DNA from: Rachycentron canadum
Taxonomy: Eukaryota > Chordata > Actinopteri > Carangiformes > Rachycentridae
Direction of reading: 5' to 3'
DNA: 64,000 nucleotides
NCBI GenBank assembly: GCA_038496675.1
Contig: CM076666.1
Location: 7,390,203 to 7,454,202 of the forward strand
A program made the translations under genes and the position numbers. The notes below the pieces were generated by a model. The model saw nothing but the letters and a program-made list of their open reading frames with translations. It was not told where the DNA came from and did not search any database. Position 1 is the stretch's first letter, and each line of letters opens with the position of its first letter. Shown here piece by piece: positions 1 through 12,654 of the stretch.

Positions 1-437
1 ATGGCCCCCTAAAATGTCTTTCCACTTAATTACAAATCACCTCTGACACAATCTACATTCATCACTGAAAGGGCTAAAACACTCAAACCAAATGTGATGC
101 ATAACATGCATCATATTGTTCATGTCCAACAGAAACTTTCCATTTGTTTGAGTGTTTACAGGTGTAATTATTTCTTCTGGTATCTCTGAACTTGTTTTCA
201 TAAAATTCTGAAAGTCTTCTACTCAGGGGATTCTGGCGGCAGGAGGGAGTCCATGCTGCTCGCATCCCTGCTGAGGTGATCCTCACCAACATGCAAGCAA
301 AGAAACATTTCCAGTACCCACGGAGCAATGGTTAAAAATGGTGAATTACATTAACTGACAAAGCATTAAAAAAACATTAATGAACCTGCTCAGTACAAAA
401 CCATTTGAAGCTTGATGGTAATCATGCCAGTGGGGAT

Positions 438-458
438 AAAAAAAAAAAAAAAAAAAAA
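438..458. repeat. Poly-A tract (21 A)
   Basis: An uninterrupted run of 21 A. No retroposon body is recognised immediately 5' of it, so it is annotated only as a homopolymer. Confidence 0.95.
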
Positions 459-3159
459 TCTGAATACAATCTGAATACGTTCAGCTAGATTCAGAAGATC
501 AGGAAATAGAAATAGACCTTAACATATGCAATGCCAGATGGTCATCAGAGTCCAATGAGCTGAAAAGGTCAAAATGTTAGCTTTGTACCCAAGATCTCAC
601 AACATTACAAGCATTACATGGGATTACAACACATTATCAGCATTAATGGCATCATGATTGTTGTCTTTCAACTGCCGACACCTTCAGGGAAATATTGACG
701 CAAAGCTGGTGTTCTGAGGAGCTGAATGTGCTCACGAAACTCCATGGCCACTATAGTATCTATCCATTAGAGTGTGATGAGGTTTTCATGTTTACTTGTA
801 AAAGTGGAAACTTTGGTGCCACCGCAGGAAAACTTTTCCTGTGCAGGAGCATAACTACATTCAGCAGATTAATGGATCGTACTAGATCAGGGGTCAGGGT
901 TGTCAACGAAAACTCTACCCTGGATGACATCAATATCAATACCGCCTTTCATAGGACGCTCTCGAACAAGATGCAGTATCGGAACAACTTGTGTTTTAAC
1001 AGACTAAAGGTCGGATGTTTCCAGTCAAAACTACACAAGGGGTTAGCAGATATCGTGGGAAAAAAAAACCTTTTCCTTTTTTGTCTCTGTTTCACTCCTC
1101 AATACGTCCAGTACCAAGAACATAAAACACATCCTATAATTCAGACATTCTGTCAATAACTTTATTGATCTCTCCCTTTTTGCTTGCCTCGGGATTATAA
1201 GGTTGGCTACAGAGCAGCACACGTGGGGCAGTTGAAGCAGGCTTGTCTGATAGCTATCTGACATCGACTGAGAGTCCGACCATTTCTCTCACTCTGAAAA
1301 TCAAACCCACTTCATGCCATGTTTGCCCAAGGATTATCCTTTTTTTTTTAATTGTTACACAACTGTTTGTGGCACTTTTCCTGTGAGAGTGAAACACTAT
1401 TAATATCTTCTGGAAAATGTGCACAGGTACGCCCATTTTTAAACAATACTGCATCTCCACTCTCTTTCTGATGGCCAACTTTCCACTCCACCTAGAGCCG
1501 TGGCCCTTATCAACCACATTTCATGATTAAAAGAGGTTGTTTGAGCCTTTGAAGCCCATGGGAGTGTATACAAAGACATGCTGTTTTTCAACCATAAACT
1601 AGGGAATCACTTCTATGGCTTTTTAACAAGCCCCTATTTGTCTGTGCTTGACACTTACTCCGGTCAATAAACTAATCTGCAAACAATTTGGAATAACCTG
1701 ACCCTTTTACCGGCGCATTGCTGCTTTACTCTTGTATGTTGAGCGATCGATTGTCCGCCATCTTTGCTAGTAACGTCTAGAGTCACGTCCCTGAAACGGA
1801 CGCTCCCCTTTGCACCAGTGAGCGCTGTCACAGCCAACGAGGGTGTCTCATTCAGATGTTTCAGGTCAGCAGCTTGTTTACCCCAACTAAACTCAATACT
1901 GACTTGTTCTGAGCTCAATGTGAGCAGAGACATCACAGAGAGCTATAGGCACCAGATATGGATATGGGTGCAGTGCAGTGCCTATATAAGGAAAAATTCA
2001 ACATCAGATTTTTATTTATTTATTTTTTTTTTGTTTCCTTTTATTATGACATCCTATCCCCTGTTAGAAGTATTAATTGAGTGACAGTAATTAGTAGCGG
2101 TTGTGCTGAATCTAAATCTCTGATGAAACAACTTCATAACGTATGTAAAAAACGCAAAAAGCCTTCATGTGGGTTTAATTTCCCTGGCCATATCTAAAAC
2201 TATCCTCAGCATCTGTATAGAGTATGTGTGTTTCTTTATGCAGCGTGTGGTTTCATTGATGGATTCAGCTCTGTTCTTGGTTATGACGCCCCAGCAGTAC
2301 CCCCATGTTAGTTTGAGATATGACCTCAGGACACACACTATCCATCACTCAACACATCCACATCCATCTGACTGAAAAGGGAGAATTCTGCCTGTTACCA
2401 CATACACACACGCACCCACACACACTTATCCTTCACATGTTCTTACAAAATGAATGAGTGTGTTGTGTGTGTCATTGAGACTATTTGGGACCACTATTTG
2501 TACAGTTTGGTAAGAAAATGAAACATGCATTGGACTAATCATAGACGAATTGAAGCTCTGTGCCTGTAAAAAGTGAAATTATTCATTTAAGCCTTTGTGA
2601 TGCTCATACTGTACAACAAAGAGCACATAGTGATGATAAGAAAGAGCCTCAGATGCTGTTTCACAACATGCAGAAGGATAATGGATCGATGGATAATGTT
2701 TTTTTTAAACTCAGGCTACTGGTCATTAGTCCTCAGGCATGTGTAAAACATATGTGCACAATGGTGACCAGCTGGTCATCAGCTGCAGTCCCTGTGGTGC
2801 TCTCAAGAACAATTAGTACGACATGAGGCAATATGAGGCAATGCATGTGTAAGTCCTCTGCTGATAGCGCTGATAGGTCTTTAAGGTTGGCTGGTGTGTG
2901 TTTGTCAGGGTATTGCAGATACACACTTTACACCAAGCTGCCCAGTGCAACCAAAGCTTATTTTGGCTATTGTTCCCATTAGATAAGGGGAGAAGGAAAT
3001 GTCGCTACAGCGTCTATTGTCTAAGATACTTTGTTTGAAGAGTCGACCCAAAATATTGGCAGTAACATTACACATGTGTATGATAATCCCTTTTCTCTTC
3101 CAAATAAATCTGCATTACAATTATGACCGTGAAGAAATGCAGGTCCGTGCAGCCGATTT

Positions 3160-3181
3160 AAAAAAAAAAAAAAAAAAAAAA
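3160..3181. repeat. Poly-A tract (22 A)
   Basis: An uninterrupted run of 22 A inside unique sequence. It could be an old retroposon tail, but I see no recognisable element before it. Confidence 0.95.
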
Positions 3182-4326
3182 TCTGATGTGGAAAAGCTTT
3201 GGCTGAAGTGTGAACTCATCCAATTGTGTGCAAAATATGTGCATGTATAAAAAAAAAATGCCCCATCTTAGTCCACTGAGGCACTGACACCTAACCTGCA
3301 CACCCACACGCTTCATTCCTTTTTGTCACCTTGTCTTGTCTTCACACAAACGAACACACACACGCGCAGACAGGCAGACCCACCTCTCTTCATCTATACA
3401 TGCCTCCTGTCATCATGCATGAGTTATTGGATTCATTTTTTCCACAGTTTGACCACAAGAGAAAGATTTCAATTATCCAGTACAGTATGTATATTACATG
3501 ACGCTTCTAAACAAACAACAACGTGAATTAACTTATTCTCCCTTTCAAACAAACGCCACACACACAGAACAAACATTCTTATTAACTTTCCATCTGCGTC
3601 TTGGTGCAACTCATTTAAAGGCCTTCAACGTGGCAAAGTCTCATGTGTTTGTTACTATTTAATGTACCTTTACCTGTGTTTCATTGTTTGTACAAGAAAG
3701 TGAAAGAAAAGAGGTCAAGCCGTATAAAACATTCATGCCCAAACACACAAACACACACACACATTTCTGCGTGGTTCCATTATTCAAAGTGAGGGAGGTA
3801 GAATTAGTATCTGGACTTTTATTTTGGAAATTAAAAATGCTTCTGCAGATGACATGTAAAAAAAACATTTCATGAAATATGGTCCAACCTTGGATTCAAA
3901 TACTCATAGCGAGTAAGTGATGTTATGAGGTGCTTCGGTATTACAGAGAACAGATTAATCAAGTGACTGTGTGGGGTATTCATCAACTAGATCCATCATC
4001 TTGTACCTTCTCATCATGAATCAAATTAGCCTACTGTTGTGAGCTGTGAGTTTTAACAGAGCATTTCACAGCAGAATTGCCATGAATTTGGTTGACATGA
4101 GGTTTATAGAGGCGATAAAGGAGATTAAAACTCCAATTTGAAGGCTGGTTTAAAATGGCAGTGAAAGGCAACAATTTGCATTTTAAAATAACCACAGGTC
4201 TCAGGTGAAATCACCAAACTAATCATGTTAAGACGACACATCAGTGTAAGACCTTCATTTGGGCTTTAATGTTGCATCTACCTTTTTGGATTGATGATGA
4301 TAGAACGGGTGCATTTCTGCGTTAAC

Positions 4327-4346
4327 TTTTTTTTTTTTTTTTTTTT
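4327..4346. repeat. Poly-T tract (20 T)
   Basis: An uninterrupted run of 20 T followed by ACAG. It resembles a pyrimidine tract before a splice acceptor, but the downstream sequence shows no convincing coding frame. Confidence 0.9.
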
Positions 4347-5009
4347 ACAGAAAGGGTAGCTGTGTCCCCGACCTACAATTGTTTCACAATTGTTATGCAA
4401 AGCTTGTGCACTAACTGGTTGCGAGCAGTAGCCCTGCATTTACCACTCACCATGGTTAAAACAGTTCATACACATTAGTGCCTCTTCAGAAAAAGAGAGG
4501 ATCTTGTGTTTTAATGCAGCCAAATGCCAAAGATATCTTCATTTAATACAGAGAGGTGGGAATTTATATACATATCATGTCACTTTAATTTATCAGGACT
4601 TAATTCACTGATAGTGAAAACCATCTAACAATGTAACTCTGCAATAAAGTCAAAATGTAGCTTCAGGGTCTGAGGGGCCGAAGGAAGTTTATATATATGG
4701 TCAATGAACTGGACAAGAACTCAGATTGATAATTTGACTTTTATTCTACTTATTGTTGGAAGAATATTGTTTTGTTTAAAGACCATGTGGCTTAAGAATG
4801 CTCAGTATTCATTTAATTATTATTACTGTTACTGAGAACTGCTGTGATAATTGCTGCATTTACTTTATGCTGACTTCATGACCTTTGCATTATTTTTTTT
4901 TGTTCCTCTGTCAAGAATCACACACTAACAAGTGAAGTTAATTGATTTGATGACAGCATTTAATAAAAATACTTCAGTAGAAAACCATTTGTGCATTATC
5001 CCTAACCAG

Positions 5010-5665
5010 AGGCCAGCTGACCACTTAGCTCTTGGTCCAGGCCGTGGTTATATCTCACCTCGACATCTGCAACACCCCCGTCATGTACAGTGAAACCTTT
5101 ACAGATGGTCCGGTCTTTGATCAGCCTAAAAGGGTCAGCATGTCACTTTGTTGCTCATCGACCTCCACTGGCTACTCATGGCTGCCTGAATCAAATTCAG
5201 GCCACTCGTGCTGCCTCAGAGTGACTTCTGGGTCTGCACCCATCTAGCTGAACTCAATCATACAGCTTTATACTCCTCTACTTCTCCAAGGAATGTCATC
5301 TGGCATCGTCATCACAAGGAATCTCAGTCCATACTGCTCTCGTCAATGGTTCTCTGATGCTGGAACAAGCTATAAAATACTATCAGTGCAGGGGTCTCAA
5401 TCTCTGTCTTCAAGAAACTCTTCAGGACTCATCTCTTCTGACAGCACTTCATCTCCTAACATTGCGAACACCCTAACATACCTGACCAGCTCTTACTATG
5501 CACTTTAAGTGTAATTCTCCACCTGATCATCTTGTGCTTTTCCTTATTGAAAGATTTAGTACAATACGCAGAGTGGTACTTTCTCCGACTTCACTGAGGC
5601 TTTCTTGTTGCCTCTCACTTGTACATTGCTTTGGATAAAAGTGATTTTTGTATGTGGTTAATTAA
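5010..5665 (+). mobile_element. L2-like LINE, 3' end (reverse transcriptase C-terminus and tail)
   Basis: This is a decayed 3' fragment of a non-LTR retrotransposon of the L2/CR1 type. The frame that begins it reads LVQAVVISHLDICNTP, matching the conserved SRLDYCN region near the C-terminus of these reverse transcriptases. After a frameshift it continues with DLHWLLMAA (family: LHWLPV), then around 5,350-5,440 a CWNKL block followed by ISVFKKLFRTHLF (family: WN-LP then FK--LKTHLF). The 3' end at about 5,618-5,650 carries TTGCTTTGGATAAAAGTG, very like the tail shared by fish L2 LINEs and the SINEs that use their machinery. Several stops and frameshifts make it non-functional. The 5' part of the element is absent, as is usual for 5'-truncated insertions. 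The exact left boundary is uncertain. Confidence 0.82.
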
Positions 5666-6947
5666 TTTCAATGTAAAAAGGCGGTCAGTAATCACTTTTG
5701 ACCCTTGCTGTAATAATAGGTTTGGCATAATAGCAGTATGTAATTTATTCTATAAGCCTACTTTAATGAATTTTCTTTTATAATTGAGTACGACATGTTC
5801 ATAATGGGAAAAAAGCAGAGCGTAGTCTACGCCCTGTAATTATTTTACAAAATTATTTTTAAATTAAGTATTAAATACCATGTTATTTATAGGTTCAAAG
5901 TAACTATGTGCAACAAGTGAATACAAAAAATCTGAAACCTTTGAAACTTTTTATGTAAAGAAAAGATGAAAATTAAAAATAATTATAAATAATAATTGGG
6001 AAACATTAAATTAATCTAGAATAAAAGGCAACTGTTTGTGTCACAAATGGTCACAGTCAAAGTGTGTGATAAGAGGTGATGCCCAGTCGAGTTTTCTTGT
6101 CATCTTTGTCCAGTGACAGCTGTCACAGAGCAACACTTTGCATGCATGTATTCATCGATCTTGCATTTTTTAAGCGTTCGATGTGCTTTAGATCAGATGT
6201 AACCAAACTCTTCATCACGGCTCAGCTCCTTTGCACTGACAGCTTTAGTTATCTGCGCAGCACACACACACAAAAACGCAAATGCTAAGCCCACACACAA
6301 AGGGCATCACAGGTACTACAAGCACAGGCACGCACACATGATTGATTCCATTTTCCATGATGCACAAACACAAACATACCAAGGAAAACTATTCTTACGT
6401 AGGCCCACTCACTATGCTAAAACTAAGCTGTGGCACTGTCTGTCAAACTGGTCGCAGTTTTTCTTGATTGTATGGCCTGTGAATTCTGACTCAGTAGGCT
6501 CATTCACATAAAAGACATTGTGCTGACACTCATCCAAATGACAGTGTGGGGCAACTGGTGGGGAGTCAGTGTCTTGCTGGAGATGAAGACAGAAAGTGGA
6601 AAGTGTGGCTGAGTTTTTGCAGTGGATGAGAGGAGGAGGGAGACAACAGTGACACACTACAGGTAAAAGGCAAAGTAAGCACTGCCTCAGTCTACCTCCT
6701 GAGGCGTTTGGGGAAGTTCTGTTACATCGTGTCACATCCAGTTATCTGATAATCTATATATACCACTTTTCAAAAACAAAAGTTGACACTTTATGAAAAA
6801 AAAATTTAACAAGTCTGTTTTAAAAAGACTTTCATGGAAGCCAAACGTGAAGTGTTCTGTTCCTGGGTGAGGATATTAAATATCAAGGCCTCTGTGTAAG
6901 TATGGATTTATTGGCAGGGCAGAAATGAGTTGAACAGAGCTGGGCAG

Positions 6948-6965
6948 ACACACACACACACACAC
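6948..6965. repeat. (AC)n microsatellite
   Basis: Nine AC dinucleotide units in a row. Confidence 0.9.
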
Positions 6966-7246
6966 TGTGATTGTGGGTCCAATCTTGGCATCTCTCTGCT
7001 TCCTAATGAAGTAGTAAGTCCCTGTGCTCTTCCTCGTAGACCAGCCAATTAGGATACAGGCCGCTGGGTATTGACCAATCAACTTGCTGGCTTTGGGCAT
7101 TTAGTGCATGGCCTTGAAGCCAATATAGCTAATCAGTTAGCGTAGAGAAACTCTGTACTGCATATGTGTGTGCGGGGAAAGTCTTCAGAAGCTGCTGTAG
7201 GGTAAAACTATGTTAACAAGTATTGATTCCCAGCTACTAAATTGAT

Positions 7247-7440
7247 AGAGGTTGGAAGAGCAGGGAAGGACAGAAATAGAAAGGTGAAAATGGGAAGAGA
7301 GTGGGAGGGACAAGAAAAAGAAAAAAAAGGTATAAAGAAAAAAGTGTTAAAGGCATAAAAGAATAGAGACTGAAATGAAAATAAGATTGACACTGAATGA
7401 CAGTGGTGGGTGGAGAAAAGTGACGGAAAGATAGAATTAG
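7247..7440 (+). repeat. Purine-rich (GA) tract
   Basis: About 190 bases in which the plus strand is dominated by A and G, in short blocks such as GGAAGAG, GGGAGGGACAAG and AAAGAAAAAAAAGG. It creates a pyrimidine-only pseudo-frame rich in Phe, Ser and Leu on the minus strand that should not be taken for a gene. Confidence 0.75.
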
Positions 7441-8949
7441 ACAATGGATAGACAGAGATTCCTCAATCTAATCACCAGTGAGCAAACTGGGAAGCCACTT
7501 TGCTTTTGAGATATTTAATCGACTCTTTATAAATGAGGATATTTGGCTGCAATGCACAGACAGTGCCCTCTTTTCTCCCCAGAGACTGATTATAATTTTC
7601 TTTTCAGGGCCTGTTATCTGCACACAGATGGATCCTTGTCCTTGTGCTGCAAAACATAACAAGCTCTGATATAAAAAGTTTTCCCCATAGTCGGACTAAT
7701 CCAACTTCTTGTCCAACTGTTTCAAGTTGCCCAAACATCAAATGAAAAAAAATCTCAATAACAGCTTAAAAGGCACAACATCTGCTACATTTTATTATTA
7801 ATAACAATAATAACAATAATAATAATGCTTGACTTGGCCTCATAAGCTTTAGGCTAACCTAGAAGACTTCAGAGCAAAGCTGACCCAGATTTCCGGGACA
7901 TAGTATTGTCCAAGTCAAGTCAACTGACTCTTAATTAAACTCATTAAACACATATTTCTCAAAGGCAGAGATGCTGTAAAGACAGAAATAGCATCACCAG
8001 TACAGTTAAATCCCAGTGCATGGACCTTCAAATAATCTAGTGTTGACATTCTTCATCCATTCATCTTTTTTTCATCAGTATATGCAATTCATGTCCTTAC
8101 ACATGTCCCTTGGGGTCTAGTGCGTTGACAATACACCTCAGGGAAACTTACCAATACTACCCCGACTTGTTCTTTTAAATGCAAATAAGAGGTTCCATAT
8201 TATCCCCTTGAATCATTAAGGTTCTCATATAAGTGACACCCTGCATTACAGGTACCATTGTTTTATATGCACCTCACTTCCAAGGTGGAGGATAAGCACT
8301 ATGTGCAATGTCTTCTGGGTCTTCACAGGTTCTGTTTCATCTTGCGCATTATATGCCAACCAAATCTTCTGTTACAATTTACATTGAATTTCTGTTGCTT
8401 CTATCCTATTGTTATTTTGTGCTGCAATTATGCACGGTACCAGCTCAGCATGACTCAACTCTACTCGCCCTTTTGGGTTCTCCATCAGGCAAGTGTTGTG
8501 GAAAGTATCCGGTACCTGGTATTACTTTTTGGGATCGTCTCCACTAAGGTTCCATTTGAGCTGAGACGATACCAGGAGGTGATGTTAAAGCACTGCAAGT
8601 CCTCATTGTATAAAAATGGGACATTGTGAAAAAACTCACCATCAAAAGCCAAGCGACTTTAAATCGCCCATTATCGCCTGTTGCATTTCTGTTATTTACT
8701 GAACTATACTTTAGTGTGGCAATGCACAAAACCGCATGGTACAAAAAGGCAGTGGAGTTCAGCAGAGTTGATTAGAGTGTAATTGAGTTGAGTCATTAAC
8801 ACACGGTGGAAAAACCCCATAAAAGTCCTTTTTGTGCCTTCCAATTTGTGTTGTTCTCACATCTAAAGAGCCATGACAATTACACAAATTAGACCCCAGG
8901 TAGATTTAAACACAGTGGCAGCATTTGAAATGCAGTCAACACAACAAAC

Positions 8950-9170
8950 TGTGTCTTTAAGTTCCTGAACCTTTGGTAAGTACTTCCCCTGGAGCAGGGA
9001 CTTTGGGGACTTCCAAGGAGAACTAAAATTCCGGAACTAAATATAGTCCCTCAAAAGTTCCTCAAAAGGTTCTTGGTCCCTTGGTCTCCCCTTCATGTGG
9101 CATTAGTTGTGCTCATTCAGACCACAGAGCACCGATGTCATGCACTCTGTCATCTGAACAGAAGAGACCA
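8950..9170. repeat. Possible MITE-type dispersed repeat
   Basis: The block holds several GTTCC and GGAAC words facing each other (AAGTTCCTGAACCTTTGG, CCGGAACTAAATATAGTCCC, AAAAGTTCC), followed by ATTCAGACCACAGAGCACCG. This layout resembles a dispersed miniature inverted-repeat element of fish genomes that I recall in outline. I cannot define its ends or superfamily from this single copy. Confidence 0.35.
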
Positions 9171-9179
9171 ACTAAAATT

Positions 9180-10495
9180 GACAGTTGCCGCTAAAGGTTA
9201 ATTAGGTTTTTATTTCAAAAAGGCTGAGCCCATACTAACTCTTTGTGTATTTGTATGTGGATATTTTAGTTATTTCTTCTTCCCAACTACTTTCTGTTGT
9301 TTTATCTGTTTTCCAGATGTCAAAAGACTTAAAATGAAGAGAAGAGCAAGTTACTTAATTAGTGAAATTAATACAAGCAGGCTGTATCACTACTGGTGTT
9401 AATATCTGCCTTCTCCAATTGCTCTATTTTTATTGATATTATTATTAATGTAAAATCTGTCACACTCTGCTTGATTTTATTTTAGGTGGATCTTCTAGAA
9501 AAGGCCTTGTGACACCAAATGGAATTTGCTGCCTGATCATGTCTCTCTTGAAGTAAGTTTTTCCTGCAATACCTCCACACATTTTTAGTGTGTAATAGCG
9601 TGAATACATATACATACTTTTGTGATGAAACCCTTCCATGCTACATATATCATATACTTCCACTGTCCCCTAGACCAAACCCCTAACAAAAAGAGTGGGT
9701 TAAAAAAAACGCAACATCCAAATGTATTTGTCATTGGCATTAGCGTCAGAAAGTTCAGCCTGCGCACTTACTCATCAGATGCCACACACTTGGGAAATAA
9801 AAGCTTAAGTTCTCACTCGATGTGTATTTCTTGGTATGACTAAGAATGCCACTCTGCTTGACAGCGATGACAGGTTTGCTGTCACGGACTCACTTTAATT
9901 CCAGATGAGAGGTTGCGCTGTTTTGTGTGTATGTGTGCGTGCCTGTCATCCACTGGTGTTTAATATGAAATGACACAATGATATTGTGCACTGGTATTCC
10001 TGATACTAATATAGAGGGTTTCTTTTTTTAAGGAAACTCTTCTGTAAAGAGTGCAAAAAAAAAAAAGAAAAAAGAAAAAAAAGTGCAGTGCTTTGTTCCA
10101 ATTAAAACCTAACCATCCAGCCCATAACCATTTAGTTAGTATATTTTTTTTCTATCCTGCTTAATCCATAACTGTAATATAACTGCATTGTGTACATTTG
10201 TATTCATATAAATAATAGTGAAAGAAATTGCATTGCACCATACTGTGGTTGTTTTTAATGTTGATACCACCTGTGTTAGGTTTGTGTCCAAACATCCATC
10301 CAGCGGGTGATGGATTACAGAGACTGTGGTCTGTGTGTAAATGTGGTCGTGCGCGCATATGATAGTGGTTTAGATAAATAGTGCCGATCATTAGTCAAAC
10401 ACTTGTTTGATCACAGTTCACAGAGTTAATGATAGGAGTGAGAATGACTCAATAATGGCTCTGTGGTATTTTGAGTGTGCACTCTCGTACTTCTA
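9180..10495. other. Non-coding stretch, no gene recognised
   Basis: AT-rich unique sequence with an interrupted A/G run at about 10,056-10,082. I see no gene or recognisable repeat body. Confidence 0.55.
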
Positions 10496-10499
10496 TCTT

Positions 10500-10690
10500 T
10501 GCGAGGACCACGTCGAGTATTAGATGTTGAGAATGAGAACATTTTTGCAAAGTGAGGACATTTCAGCCAGTCATTACTTCTCGAAGGGGCCATTCGAGGG
10601 TCAAGCCTTCATTTTACGATGAAAGGGAGGATTTAGTTAAGATTAAGGTGATGGCTGGGGTTAGGTATGTGTAGTTGAGATGTTTTAAAG
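10500..10690. repeat. Possible dispersed repeat (GAGGACATTT type)
   Basis: The sequence reads GCGAGGACCACG, later GTGAGGACATTTCAGCC, CTTCTCGAAGGGGCCATTCG, GAGGGTCAAGCCTTC and GGTGATGGCTGGGGTTAGG. This order resembles a repeat common in fish and amphibian DNA in which GAGGACATTT is followed by a GGGTTAGG-rich segment. The match is from memory and diverged, and the boundaries are approximate. Confidence 0.35.
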
Positions 10691-10694
10691 ATTG

Positions 10695-12650
10695 TTTTTT
10701 GGGTTTTTTTTTCTTTCACTTTCTATTAGTTGTTTTCACGCAAGAGGCTGAAACCAACCCCTCAAAGTTATTTTAAAGAGAAAATAGAAGAAAACTAATA
10801 ATATATTTTTGTTTTGTAAAATCCATCACATTTAACAGACCAATTTCCAGGTGCCGTTTGACCACCCATACAAAGTCAGTGCAAAGAGGTATAATTTAAC
10901 CACATTACTTGGGTGCACTTGCTTTTTCTTTGACCGCACATTTGGCGGGTTTAAAAAAAAATCTGCTGAAACTGTTGGTTTTTCTAATTATCTGACTAAT
11001 CCTGTTCTTGCCTTGTCAGATGTTGTATTGTTACACTGTTGTTCTGTATTTTGGTGAGTGCAATGTTATCATAACTGACAGTGGTGGGGTGGGGGGAAAA
11101 AAAGATACATATGTGTATGTTAAAGAGAGAAAGCAATTGTGTTTTGTGATGTGGATGCAGGGAAGTTTAATGAGGACAGACAGATGCAGTGCGACAGAGC
11201 GAGGCAGCATCTTAGGCATGAAGGCAGAGCAAGAGACAGAGTAAATTAAAACTCTTACTAATACTTTTTTAACTGAGCTAGTTATCATGAGAAGGTGCCA
11301 GTTATTGACTAATTCTGGGCAGCAGATGAGAGGCTCTTTACAGACCTGGCTGGCACACCAAACCACAAAAATACACACACGTCCATGAAACCACTTCAGT
11401 GCGCTCATGCACACGCTCGCAAAACCACACTGACATGTACAAAGACCCACACACATATTTAGCCCCTCAAACACACGTGTTCGACACTTACACACACACA
11501 CACACACATACATACATTCCTCCCTCATAATTATGCAGCCATTTTATCCCTTCTCTATGCCCTCTCCGACAGAGCAGCTCTGCCAGCGCTGTCTTCACAG
11601 AGCTGTTTTATTAGCATACTGCTATAATCACAGCTCAGCACTTTATAGTGTGTATAAATGGCATTGCCGCATCGTTGTACCAGCATATGGTTAGCGTCTT
11701 GCTGACACTACACACTTATTTGCGCATCGAATGTCACCAGCAGAGATCATCTTGTTTTCAGCTAGGAAAGAGAAGGTGGGGGTGGGGGTACCTGAGTTGA
11801 CAATAGCAAGGAGAATAGGGATGACAGTTGAAGAGGGAGGTTAAGATGTGAAAAGAAGGGAGGAGAGAGGGCAGCTTAGATTTGACAGGGGAGCAGAGGA
11901 GTTGAGAAAAAGATGAGGAGCGAAGGGGAGAGGAATGTCACCTGGGATATAGAACATAAGACAGAAGAGGAGAGGAGAGAAGCACTTAGAGAGGGAGGAA
12001 GAAGAGGTGAGAAAATAGATAAGTGGAGACCACAGTGAAGGTGGTCATTCCCCTCATGTTCCCTTTGTGGACAGCAGAATAATGACGGAGGGGGAGAAAG
12101 TGAGGAAGCAGCGCAAGTCTAAATTTATCCCCACATCCTTCCATGTCAACAGGGACACGCACCAACAAACAATATGTGCATGAGTTAAGTGTTTATTTTG
12201 AAGGAAAATTCCAGTTTCATGCAGCCTGGGCCTTATCTGGTAGTTTGGTCAAGTTGTTATAGGTTATGATAACACCATATTCACCAAGTTGTGAAGAAGC
12301 ACAAGCAGTTTGACAGAGACCAGCAGGTTATTCAAACTTCCTCAAAGCTTCTATTATAGATTACAGACAGACACTCTGGTTCAACTTCACCTTCCCTCAT
12401 GCTTTGGTCAACATGACCTGTCACAGTCACTTTAGGCCTTTTTCCTCCAAAAAGTGGATGACTAAACTCTTAATCCTTACCTCTTTGGACTTGGTCATGT
12501 TGATGTCGAGACAGAAGAGACGTAGAAAAAATTAGACAAAAGTTGTAATATCTGGAAAACAGTTCTTCAGGTTTTGGATATTTACCGCCCCCTGTAGTGT
12601 GATGGTTTTTTAATGAAAACTCTTTTTCTCTGCATTTGTTAGAAATGCAG
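10695..12650. other. Non-coding stretch with CA-rich and purine-rich tracts
   Basis: No gene is recognised. A CA-rich region at about 11,370-11,515 generates the longest minus-strand frame of the window (165 codons at 11,031-11,528, rich in Cys and Val), which is a repeat artefact. A purine-rich tract follows at 11,765-12,012. Confidence 0.6.
11765..12012 (+). repeat. Purine-rich (GA/GGT) tract
   Basis: About 250 bases of strongly purine-biased plus strand, with GGTGGGGGTGGGGG near the start and GGAGGAGAGAGG-type blocks after it. The opening G blocks could form a G-quadruplex. Confidence 0.75.
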
Positions 12651-12654
12651 AGAA

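Larger units (their letters stand above)
1..4990. other. Non-coding AT-rich stretch, no gene recognised
   Basis: I see no gene here. The stretch holds AT-rich unique sequence with CA-rich patches near 2,400-2,430, 3,350 and 3,740-3,760. A 154-codon frame at 695-1,159 opens only on TTG and resembles no protein I know. Around 1,745-1,850 there is a small CpG-richer block (GATCGATTG, GTCACGTCC, GAGCGCTGTC) that stands out from its AT-rich surroundings; it could be part of a dispersed repeat or a small regulatory element, and nothing in it decides between these. Confidence 0.6.
5670..8945. other. Non-coding stretch, no gene recognised
   Basis: AT-rich unique sequence. It includes a CA-rich patch near 6,260, a short (AC)n at 6,948-6,965, a purine-rich tract at 7,240-7,440 and an imperfect TAA-type patch near 7,795-7,825. 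Overlapping frames of up to 123 codons at 8,258-8,629 show no recognisable domain or plausible codon pattern. I see no gene. Confidence 0.6.

Noticed and set aside
695..1159. 154-codon plus-strand frame
   Set aside because: It begins with TTG rather than ATG, matches nothing I know, and has no promoter or splice context. It might hide an old repeat but cannot be supported as a gene.
11031..11528. 165-codon minus-strand frame, the longest free of N
   Set aside because: Its N-terminal half is Cys/Val-rich translation of CA-repeat sequence, and the remainder shows no domain.
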